The position numbers were made by a program, and so were the translations under genes. This document shows, in pieces, positions 27,878 through 35,483 of a DNA stretch of 64,000 nucleotides. Source of the DNA: Rhodohalobacter barkolensis. GTDB taxonomy: Bacteria > Bacteroidota > Rhodothermia > Balneolales > Balneolaceae. Where the stretch lies: assembly GCF_002834295.1 (NCBI RefSeq), contig NZ_PISP01000006.1, forward strand, positions 186,001 through 250,000, given 5' to 3'. The first letter of the stretch is position 1; each line of letters opens with the position of its first letter. Under the pieces are notes generated by a model. It was given only the letters and a program-made list of their open reading frames with translations, did not search any database and was not told the DNA's origin.

Positions 27878-29092
27878 ATGCCCGTTCTCAAAAACATCTC
27901 GACTCTTTATACCTGCATTGATGACGGCGGTCAGGCAGAAATACACCCGATAAAAAACGGTGTTATTGTTTGGATCGGTGAAACGATCGAGTGGGTCGGA
28001 AGAGAGTCTGAACTACCGGAAAAATATCAGTCAGAAAAGAGTTTTGACGCCGGCGGGAAAATGGTTATTCCCGGATTGGTGGACTGCCATACACACCTCT
28101 GCTTTGGAGGCTGGCGTGCTGATGAGTTTGAGATGCGCATTCAGGGGCGAAGCTACCTCGACATAGCCAAAGCCGGCGGCGGGATTCTCTCCACCGTTAA
28201 GGCGACTCGAGAAGCATCGGAAGATGAACTTTATGAAAAAGCGGCCGGACTGCTTAAGGAAATTCAAAAGCAGGGCGTCACAGCCATTGAGTGCAAAAGC
28301 GGCTACGGACTCTCACTTGAGGATGAGCTCAAACAGCTCCGGGTTTATAAACGATTGAGTGAAGAGACGGTTGTGCACATGGTATCGACGTTTCTCGGGG
28401 CACACACCATTCCACCTGAGTTTAAAGAGAATCGAAAAGGCTACATCGATCTGGTTATTAATAAGATGATTCCGGCCGTGGCTCAGGAGAATCTCGCCGA
28501 GTTTTGCGATATTTTCGTGGAGGAGTCAGCATTTACGATCGATGAAGCAAGAACCATTTTTGAAGCAGGCAAAAAGCACGGTCTAACCCCAAAACTCCAT
28601 GCTGATCAGCTTTCATCGGGAGGTGGTGCAGAACTCGCTGCTGAAGTAGGAGCCGCCAGTGCCGATCACCTGGAACAGATTTCGGATGAAGGGATCAAGC
28701 AAATGGCGGAAAAACATGTAGTCGGTGTTACACTTCCGCTCGCCTCCCTCTATACACAGCAGCCTTACCTCAACTGCAGAAATCTGGTAGATAGTGGAGT
28801 GGAAGTAGCCGTTGCCACGGATTTCAATCCGGGTTCAGCCCCAACCTTTGATCTCCCGCTTGCCATGATGCTTACCTGCAACCATGGCCGACTCACTCCG
28901 GCTGAAGTTTTAAAAGGGGCTACTATTTATGCATCCAAAGCGATAAACCGGGGCGAACAATTCGGCTCCATCGAAACGGGAAAATCTGCTGATTTTTTAG
29001 TCATCGATGCCGACAATGTGAACGAATGGATGTATCATTACAAAGGTTCAAGAATGGAATTCGGATTTCTGAAGGGAAAACAGATCAACTAA
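27878..29092 (+). CDS. hutI: Imidazolonepropionase
   Basis: Third step of histidine degradation: hydrolysis of 4-imidazolone-5-propionate to N-formimino-L-glutamate, a metal-dependent amidohydrolase. A 404-residue protein with the amidohydrolase barrel. VDCHTHLCFGGWRADEFEMR carries the first two His ligands. AGGGILSTVKATR, ECKSGYGL, STFLGAHTIPPE, KLHADQLSSGGGAELA (His ligand) and VAVATDFNPGSAP (Asp ligand) follow in order. It lies 4 bp after hutH and 4 bp before the antiporter gene, so translational coupling is likely. Confidence 0.97.
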   Translation: MPVLKNISTLYTCIDDGGQAEIHPIKNGVIVWIGETIEWVGRESELPEKYQSEKSFDAGGKMVIPGLVDCHTHLCFGGWRADEFEMRIQGRSYLDIAKAGGGILSTVKATREASEDELYEKAAGLLKEIQKQGVTAIECKSGYGLSLEDELKQLRVYKRLSEETVVHMVSTFLGAHTIPPEFKENRKGYIDLVINKMIPAVAQENLAEFCDIFVEESAFTIDEARTIFEAGKKHGLTPKLHADQLSSGGGAELAAEVGAASADHLEQISDEGIKQMAEKHVVGVTLPLASLYTQQPYLNCRNLVDSGVEVAVATDFNPGSAPTFDLPLAMMLTCNHGRLTPAEVLKGATIYASKAINRGEQFGSIETGKSADFLVIDADNVNEWMYHYKGSRMEFGFLKGKQIN

Positions 29093-29096
29093 CTCT

Positions 29097-30191
29097 ATGT
29101 TATCAACCACAATTTGGTTTATTGTAGGACTCACTGCACTCATTGGAGGTGCGGAACTTTTGGTACGTTCATCATCCAGCCTAGCTGTTCGGTATGGAAT
29201 TTCAAAGTTAATCGTAGGCCTTACAGTCGTCTCTTTTGGAACAAGTGCCCCGGAGCTTGGCGTAAGTATCCAGGCAGGATTTTCAGGAAATACGGACCTT
29301 CTGTTGGGAAACATCGTTGGCAGTAATATCTCCAACACACTTCTGATTCTGGGTATTGCCGCACTCATTCTCCCGCTTAAAGTAAACGTAAAGCTGATTC
29401 GGATTGATGTGCCGGTTATGATTGGTGTTACCATTCTGCTTTATTTCTTTGCGCTTAGTGGAGTTATCTATTTCTGGGAGAGCCTGATTCTTGTCATCCT
29501 GCTCGTGGTTTATCTCATTTTTCTGATTCGAGAAAACAAGCACTCCGATGTTGAAGCTGACATTGAAAAACTTCCCACATCAACACCGGTTTTAATCATT
29601 ACCGGAATTATTGGCTTACTGATGCTCGTTTTCGGTGCCCGCTGGCTGGTCGACAGCGCCGTTATTTTTGCAGAAATGGCCGGTATCAGTGAACTGGTCA
29701 TTGGGCTCACGGTTGTCTCCATCGGTACGTCCCTGCCGGAAATTGTTACCGCAGTTATTGCCGCGGTAAAAGGGGAAAGAGATATCGCCGTAGGAAATGT
29801 TGTGGGCAGTAATATTCTCAATATTCTGGTCGTTCTTGGGGTTACCGGACTCATCATTCCGACTTCTATTCCCGTTCAGCCCTCACTTGTCCGGTTTGAT
29901 CTGCTAATTCTGATTGCCGCTTCATTTGCCTGTCTTCCAATCTTTTTCACCCGTCACCGAATTGACCGTTTTGAAGGGTTTGTATTTTTGATCATGTATA
30001 TAGCCTATGTACTCTACCTGTTTCTCTATTCAACCGACCACGACCTTCTGGGAGCATACAGCAACACCATGATCTTTTTTGTATTGCCGTTGGTAGCAGT
30101 AACCATTCTCTCCATCTTCTGGAGGGAGTGGAAACGGAGGCGAAGATTTTATCTTGCAGCAAAACATCGAAATGAAGAGGCAGACTCATGA
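29097..30191 (+). CDS. CaCA-family sodium/calcium antiporter-like protein embedded in the hut operon
   Basis: A 364-residue inner-membrane protein with about ten helices and the two inverted alpha repeats of the Ca2+:cation antiporter family (YrbG-like). The first repeat holds IVGLTVVSFGTSAPELGVS and LGNIVGSNISNTLLILG. The second holds VIGLTVVSIGTSLPEIVTA and VGNVVGSNILNILVVLG. The conserved acidic residues (SAPEL, SLPEI) that bind Ca2+ are kept. A 30-residue charged tail follows. It begins 4 bp after hutI, and its TGA overlaps the hutG ATG. The tight packing implies co-expression with histidine catabolism, which is unusual for this family. Confidence 0.93.
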   Translation: MLSTTIWFIVGLTALIGGAELLVRSSSSLAVRYGISKLIVGLTVVSFGTSAPELGVSIQAGFSGNTDLLLGNIVGSNISNTLLILGIAALILPLKVNVKLIRIDVPVMIGVTILLYFFALSGVIYFWESLILVILLVVYLIFLIRENKHSDVEADIEKLPTSTPVLIITGIIGLLMLVFGARWLVDSAVIFAEMAGISELVIGLTVVSIGTSLPEIVTAVIAAVKGERDIAVGNVVGSNILNILVVLGVTGLIIPTSIPVQPSLVRFDLLILIAASFACLPIFFTRHRIDRFEGFVFLIMYIAYVLYLFLYSTDHDLLGAYSNTMIFFVLPLVAVTILSIFWREWKRRRRFYLAAKHRNEEADS

Positions 30192-31072
30192 GTACAGACG
30201 ATCCCAGGCTGAGAGACATTATCGGGAAAAATTTAAACCAGCCGGCCGTTCAACTTCTTGGTTTTCCTTCAGATGAAGGGGTGATAATAAATGGAGGCCG
30301 GCCCGGGGCGTCCAAAGCACCTCAATTGATTTATGATGAACTCCTAAAACTCACGCCTCATCCGGTTCATATTGACAGGCATACCAAATTACTGAAAAAG
30401 ACAGAGAGCTTAACCCATTTGAATTGTTCCCGCGATCTGTCTGCTGATCAGGAAAACCTGGGAGAGAGTACAGCGGGTTTTCTTTCCGATCAGGTTTTAC
30501 CCGTGATATTGGGAGGCGGACATGAAACGGCTTTTGGCCACTTTCTGGGGTATGCAAAATCGACCCGACCGGTGAACATTGTAAACATTGATGCCCATGC
30601 GGATGTACGGGAGTTCAAAAATGGAAAACCTCACTCCGGATCTCCTTTCCGGCAGGCCATTGAGCATCAATCAGGAATGTGCAGATCGTACAATGTGTAC
30701 GGCCTGAACCCGGCTTCAGTCTCTGCCGGACATCTTGCTTTTGTGCGCAAACAAGGAAATGCTGTTTTTGAGCAATCAATATCTGCAGATGCTATTCTCA
30801 ATCGTTTAAACCTTTTTGATGAGGAGAGTATCATGGTAACGATGGATATGGACGCTGTGCGTCAGGCCGACGCGCCTGGAGTAAGTGCTCCCAATGCATC
30901 CGGGATCAGCAAGGATGATTGGCTTAAGCTGGCTTACGGATTTGGAAACCACCCCAAAGTGACCTCATTCGATTTATGCGAAGTAAACCCGGAGTTTGAC
31001 CGAGACAATCAAACCGTAAAACTTGCCGCATTAACGGTTTGGTATTTTCTGTTGGGTGTAGCTCTCAGATAA
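30188..31072 (+). CDS. hutG: Formimidoylglutamase (arginase superfamily)
   Basis: Last step of this hut branch: N-formimino-L-glutamate to glutamate plus formamide, by a binuclear manganese ureohydrolase. The 294-residue protein has the metal-ligand motifs GGGHETAFGH, NIDAHADVREF and MDMDAV in the usual order and spacing. Context, with hutU-hutH-hutI, separates it from arginase and agmatinase. Its start codon overlaps the antiporter stop by four bases (ATGA). A strong terminator (31085-31120) closes the operon directly after it. With hutU, the full route from histidine to glutamate is encoded here; no hutC-type regulator was seen. Confidence 0.94.
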   Translation: MSTDDPRLRDIIGKNLNQPAVQLLGFPSDEGVIINGGRPGASKAPQLIYDELLKLTPHPVHIDRHTKLLKKTESLTHLNCSRDLSADQENLGESTAGFLSDQVLPVILGGGHETAFGHFLGYAKSTRPVNIVNIDAHADVREFKNGKPHSGSPFRQAIEHQSGMCRSYNVYGLNPASVSAGHLAFVRKQGNAVFEQSISADAILNRLNLFDEESIMVTMDMDAVRQADAPGVSAPNASGISKDDWLKLAYGFGNHPKVTSFDLCEVNPEFDRDNQTVKLAALTVWYFLLGVALR

Positions 31073-31084
31073 GGTGTATAAAAC

Positions 31085-31120
31085 ACTCGTGGCACGACTT
31101 TGAGACGTGCCACGAGTTTT
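31085..31120 (+). terminator. Intrinsic terminator of the hutHI-antiporter-hutG operon
   Basis: A perfect 12-bp stem ACTCGTGGCACG (31085-31096) / CGTGCCACGAGT (31106-31117), a 9-nt loop, and TTTT after it. Confidence 0.85.
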
Positions 31121-31145
31121 AAAAATTACTTTATTCTATAAACTT

Positions 31146-31166
31146 CCAAGGTTTTAAAAACCTTGG
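31146..31166 (-). terminator. CCAAGGTTTT/AAAACCTTGG hairpin, possible secA terminator
   Basis: A near-perfect palindrome of 21 nt just downstream of secA on the minus strand. No proper T tract follows (AAGTTTATAG), so it may be weak or may be a dispersed repeat rather than a terminator. Confidence 0.5.
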
Positions 31167-31181
31167 AGGTTTGAGATAAAA

Positions 31182-34100
31182 TTATTTCTCGATTACAACC
31201 CAGCCGCCTTCGTTCACCATCTTCTTGGCGTATTTCCACTTCACATCTTTCACTTCCTGCGTGTTGATGTTCTGAAGCTTCACGTGATCGTTTCGTCCCG
31301 GTTCGTCATCAACCGTAACTGGCTGACGCTTTTCTCCGGGCGCTGAGGCTTTCTGCTGACCATCACCGTCGGCTTGTTGTCCGCCGCGGAAACCCATGTT
31401 AGTGGAGTCGGCCTGCTGAGCCTGAGCTTTACTCATGTCATATTTGCTCTTCTCTTTTTGAGCCGCCTGTACTTTACCCTGGTCGGCCTGCACTTCGGGA
31501 ACTGCTTTCCAGATCAGAGAAGTTGTCTCTTTGTTGATCTCGTCAATCAGCATTTTGAACATCTCAAACGCCTCTTTCTTATACTCCATCAGCGGATCTT
31601 TCTGTCCGAACGAACGCAGACCAATACCTTCTTTTACAGTATCCAGTTCACGCAGATGCTCCATCCACTTGTTGTCGATGGTGGACAGAATAGCCGATCG
31701 TTCGAGAGATCGGGCTACTTCGCGTCCTTCATTTTTGGAGGCGCGCTCAACATCCACAACAATTCGCATTCGGCGCATTCCATCCGTAAAGATTACCTGA
31801 ATCTTAGACGGTTTCTTCTCGGAGTCAGAGTCCTGAATCTGCTGTATAATTCTGTAGAGCGGTTCAGAAACCAGGCGCTCTTTTCTACGGTATACTTCAT
31901 AGGCTTTCTCGATGATGTGATCGACAAGGCCGTCTTCACCCATAATAGCCCACTGATCGAGATCAAGTTCAACCTCAACCGCAAGCTGACGAAGAATTTC
32001 ATCCCGAAGCTCTTCAAACTCCCCATTTGGATAGTATGTATCCACAATGCCTTCCACCATATCTTCGAGCATATCGAAAATATCACTTTGCAGCTGATCA
32101 CCCAGAAGTGCGTGTTTTCTACGGGAGTAAACTACATTTCTCTGATTGTTTAATACATCATCAAACTCTAACTGTCGCTTACGAATCGCAAAGTTGTTCT
32201 GCTCTACTTTTTTCTGTGCACGCTCGAGCGATTTACTCACCCACGGGTGCTGAATCACTTCACCTTCTTCAAAGTTGAGCTTATCCATGATATTGGCGAT
32301 ACGGTCTGTTCCGCCAAACAAGGTCATCAACTCATCTTCAAGAGATACATAGAACTGCGACATTCCCGGATCTCCCTGACGTCCGGCACGTCCCCGAAGC
32401 TGAAGATCAATCCGGCGAGATTCGTGACGCGCTGTACCCAAAATGGCAAGTCCGCCTTTCTCCTTCACTTCATCAGAAAGTTTAATATCTGTACCACGAC
32501 CCGCCATATTTGTAGCTACAGTCACGGCACCAATCTGACCGGCCTGTGCCACAATCTCACTCTCTCGAGCGTGCTGTTTTGCATTGAGCACATTATGCGG
32601 AATCTTGGCGCGCTTCAGCATTCGACTGAGCTGTTCAGATACATCCACGCTTGTCGTACCCACAAGGACGGGCTGTCCCTTCTCGTGAAAATCACGGATG
32701 GTATTAATTACAGCTTTATATTTTTCCCTTTTTGTTCTGAAGATCAAATCTTCACGATCATCCCGAATAATTGGTTTATTTGTGGGAATAACCGTCACGT
32801 CAAGGTCATAAATTTCGTTGAACTCACCCTCTTCTGTGGCAGCAGTTCCCGTCATACCCGACAGCTTGTGATACATCCGGAAGTAGTTCTGAAGCGTAAT
32901 GGTAGCGTAGGTTTGCGTTGCAGCTTCAACCTTCACTTCCTCTTTCGCTTCGATCGCCTGGTGAAGACCATCTGAATATCGTCGTCCTGAGAGCACACGA
33001 CCGGTATGCTCATCTACAATCTGAACTTTTCCATCCTGTACGATATACTCCTCTTCTTTTTCAAATAGGGTATAGGCTTTCAGCAACTGATTGACAGTAT
33101 GAATGCGATCACCACGCTCGGCAAACAATCTGTGCAGCTCGTTGAATCGTTTTTCACGTTCCTGTTTCAGTTCTGTTTTAGCTTCCTCAATTTTCTTCTC
33201 TTTATAATCGTCGCTAAAGTCATCATTATTCCGGATCTCTTCGATTTTCTCTTTTTCGAGCTGATCCATCTCCTCTTCAATCTCGGAAGTTTCGGTACCC
33301 AGATCGGGAATCACGAAAAACTCATCACCCTCTTCTTCTTTGGTGATAAAATCACGGCCTTTCTCCGTCATCTCGATAGATTTCTGTTTCATATCTACCG
33401 CATAGTAGAGGTGTTCGTCAACGATGGGAAGATTCTTGGCATTATCGGCCAGATAGAAGCTTTCCGTCTGCTGAACCAATCGCTGATACTCTGCCTCCTG
33501 CATCAACTTTCGGAACTTCTTATTCTTTGGAAAGCCACGTTCAGCACGGTATAAAGCGAGACCCGCTTCGTCGTTCTTTCCCTCTTTATGAAGCCTTTCA
33601 GCATCATTTACAAGCGAGGCCACCAACGCTTTTTGTGCTTTCACCAGAGACTCAACCCGGGGTTTCATCTCTTCATATTTCTGCTGGCTGTTCGATTGCG
33701 GAACCGGTCCTGAAATAATCAGTGGAGTCCGGGCCTCATCAATCAAAATAGAATCGACCTCATCAATAATGGCATAGTGATAATCCCTTTGTACCAGTTG
33801 CTCCTCTTCAATAACCATGTTGTCGCGCAAGTAGTCGAAGCCAAATTCATTGTTGGTTCCGTAAGTGATGTCTGCACGGTATGCTTTTCGGCGAGGTTCG
33901 GTATTGGGGTTATAACGGTCTACGCAATCTACATGTAATCCGTGGAAGTTGAAAATCGGCTCGTTCCACTCTGCATCACGCTGAGCAAGATAGGTGTTTA
34001 CAGTAATCACGTGGACACCTCGACCTGCAAGTGCGTTCAAATACGCCGGGAAAATAGCGGCCAGTGTTTTACCCTCACCTGTTTTCATCTCGGCAATACT

Positions 34101-34577
34101 GCTTTTGTGCATTGCCACAGCACCAATCAGCTGAACATCGTAGGGAATCATATCCCACTCAATTTCTGTACCGGCAACCTTCCATTTCTTTCCTACAAAC
34201 CGGCGACATGTATCTTTCAATACGGCGTAAGCTTCAGGCAGAATTTCATCCAGCGTATCTTCCAGAATATCGAGCCAATCCTGCTCAAGTTCGCTCAAAC
34301 GATCAGAAAATTCCCTTCTTTCTTCAAGTGAGATCGACTCATCATTCGAATCCATCTTCTCTTTAATTTCAGAAATCTGGTCACTGACATCTTGGGTTCT
34401 CTCCTTAATCAGTGCTCTGAACGATTCTGTTTTTTGTTTCAGCTCTTCATCTGTCAAACCCTTCATTTCATCTTCAAAGCTGTTGATTTCATCAACAACG
34501 GGCCACAATTTTTTAAGGTCTCGAGCACTTTTCGTTCCAAAAATAGACGTGAGTACTTTGGATATCTTGTCTAACAT
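31182..34577 (-). CDS. secA: Preprotein translocase ATPase SecA
   Basis: Motor of the Sec translocon at the cytoplasmic membrane. A 1131-residue protein, longer than the about 900 of Escherichia coli SecA. The extra length is a charged helical insertion around residues 290-480, between the first nucleotide-binding fold and the preprotein-binding part, as in Bacteroidota SecA. Walker A TGEGKT is at 166-171; the DEVDSILIDEARTPLIISG segment and the second-fold motifs TNMAGRGTDI and LGTARHESRRIDLQLRGRAGRQGDPG are intact. The C-terminus (QQADG... to WVVIEK) lacks the CxC zinc motif that binds SecB in many bacteria. Divergent from rpmH. Confidence 0.97.
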   Translation of the reverse strand: MLDKISKVLTSIFGTKSARDLKKLWPVVDEINSFEDEMKGLTDEELKQKTESFRALIKERTQDVSDQISEIKEKMDSNDESISLEERREFSDRLSELEQDWLDILEDTLDEILPEAYAVLKDTCRRFVGKKWKVAGTEIEWDMIPYDVQLIGAVAMHKSSIAEMKTGEGKTLAAIFPAYLNALAGRGVHVITVNTYLAQRDAEWNEPIFNFHGLHVDCVDRYNPNTEPRRKAYRADITYGTNNEFGFDYLRDNMVIEEEQLVQRDYHYAIIDEVDSILIDEARTPLIISGPVPQSNSQQKYEEMKPRVESLVKAQKALVASLVNDAERLHKEGKNDEAGLALYRAERGFPKNKKFRKLMQEAEYQRLVQQTESFYLADNAKNLPIVDEHLYYAVDMKQKSIEMTEKGRDFITKEEEGDEFFVIPDLGTETSEIEEEMDQLEKEKIEEIRNNDDFSDDYKEKKIEEAKTELKQEREKRFNELHRLFAERGDRIHTVNQLLKAYTLFEKEEEYIVQDGKVQIVDEHTGRVLSGRRYSDGLHQAIEAKEEVKVEAATQTYATITLQNYFRMYHKLSGMTGTAATEEGEFNEIYDLDVTVIPTNKPIIRDDREDLIFRTKREKYKAVINTIRDFHEKGQPVLVGTTSVDVSEQLSRMLKRAKIPHNVLNAKQHARESEIVAQAGQIGAVTVATNMAGRGTDIKLSDEVKEKGGLAILGTARHESRRIDLQLRGRAGRQGDPGMSQFYVSLEDELMTLFGGTDRIANIMDKLNFEEGEVIQHPWVSKSLERAQKKVEQNNFAIRKRQLEFDDVLNNQRNVVYSRRKHALLGDQLQSDIFDMLEDMVEGIVDTYYPNGEFEELRDEILRQLAVEVELDLDQWAIMGEDGLVDHIIEKAYEVYRRKERLVSEPLYRIIQQIQDSDSEKKPSKIQVIFTDGMRRMRIVVDVERASKNEGREVARSLERSAILSTIDNKWMEHLRELDTVKEGIGLRSFGQKDPLMEYKKEAFEMFKMLIDEINKETTSLIWKAVPEVQADQGKVQAAQKEKSKYDMSKAQAQQADSTNMGFRGGQQADGDGQQKASAPGEKRQPVTVDDEPGRNDHVKLQNINTQEVKDVKWKYAKKMVNEGGWVVIEK

Positions 34578-34786
34578 ACAGTTGAATACAGGTTATAAAT
34601 ATTTTTGAATGAACTTATTAAGGTACAGCTAAACAGCAGGCAGTTCAACACTCCATTTGCTAAAATAGCATTATAACAGTGTACAAAAATGGTACCGAAC
34701 TTCATTTTGGGTGTTATTAACGAATAAATGGCAGAAAGATTGGCAGCAATCAATTCTCACCTTTTAATTTTTGTATAAATAAAGCA

Positions 34787-34817
34787 TTCGATTTTAAGAA
34801 TTTTATTCTTATTTTTG
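34787..34817 (+). promoter_or_regulatory. Candidate promoter of rpmH-rnpA-yidC
   Basis: TTCG (34787-34790), 19 nt, then TATTTTTG (34810-34817), a perfect TAnnTTTG -7 box with a one-mismatch -33. The leader to the rpmH ATG would be about 45 nt. No DnaA box (TTATCCACA-like) was found in the secA-rpmH gap. Confidence 0.5.
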
Positions 34818-34869
34818 GGGTCTACCTAAAAATAGGATTTCGAATTTTAGCTAATAATTTAGTTTAGTC

Positions 34870-35025
34870 ATGAAACGTACGTATCAACCAAGTAAGCGTA
34901 AGAGAACGAATAAGCATGGTTTCAGAAAGCGGATGAAATCTGCAAACGGGCAAAGTGTGATTAAAAGACGCCGTAAAAAGGGTCGCCATAAGCTTACGGT
35001 AAGTAATGAAAAAGGACCGAAATAG
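34870..35025 (+). CDS. rpmH: Ribosomal protein bL34
   Basis: A 51-residue, very basic protein of the large ribosomal subunit. It starts with the invariant [12 protein letters not shown] and continues with [20 protein letters not shown] and KGRHKLTVS, as expected for bL34, with a slightly longer C-terminus (NEKGPK). Its last 20 nt overlap the start of rnpA, so the two are almost certainly translationally coupled. The order rpmH-rnpA-yidC is classical. Confidence 0.97.
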   Translation: MKRTYQPSKRKRTNKHGFRKRMKSANGQSVIKRRRKKGRHKLTVSNEKGPK

Positions 35026-35470
35026 TCCCCAATCAAGTAAAACTGATTTTTCTTTACCGCGATCAAAAATTCTTCGGGGCCAAAAAAACTTCAAGCGCCT
35101 CTTCGAAAAATCGACTGTTTTGAACTCAGATTCTATTCAATTTCGATACAGGATCTATCCGGATTCAAATGAAGGCTGCCAAATTGGATTTGCAGCTCCG
35201 AAGAAAAAAATTTCAAAAGCGGTCCAGCGCAATCGTGTTAAAAGAATATTGCGCGAAGTATACCGGCACCAGCAAGCTCACCTGACTGATCTCTTTGATC
35301 AAAAAACATTTGGCTTTCACGGTCTGTTTTTAGCAAATCGGCCGGATCTGTCTTACCATTCGATAGAAGCAGATATGATTCCCATACTCCAGAAGACAAG
35401 AAAACGGCTTCTGCGAATAAACACCAAACGCGATCGTAACGATCTCCCATCAACCGAAGACTTTAATTAA
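35006..35470 (+). CDS. rnpA: Ribonuclease P protein component
   Basis: A 154-residue basic protein that binds RNase P RNA and assists 5' maturation of tRNA precursors. The conserved N-terminal [19 protein letters not shown] and the RNR signature [14 protein letters not shown] (with the upstream [14 protein letters not shown] strand) are present. The ATG at 35006 is the only usable start before the conserved N-terminal region, so the 20-nt overlap with rpmH is real. The C-terminal about 35 residues are variable and charged. No yidD gene follows; yidC starts 13 nt later. Confidence 0.95.
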   Translation: MKKDRNSPQSSKTDFSLPRSKILRGQKNFKRLFEKSTVLNSDSIQFRYRIYPDSNEGCQIGFAAPKKKISKAVQRNRVKRILREVYRHQQAHLTDLFDQKTFGFHGLFLANRPDLSYHSIEADMIPILQKTRKRLLRINTKRDRNDLPSTEDFN

Positions 35471-35483
35471 ATAGATTGTAATT

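Noticed and set aside
32247-32975. Long plus-strand open frame inside secA
   Set aside because: The minus strand encodes SecA motifs throughout this stretch. The opposite frame is a by-product of the codon pattern.
34578-34869. Replication origin next to rpmH
   Set aside because: rpmH is often near oriC, but no DnaA box, dnaA gene or AT-rich repeat array is present here.
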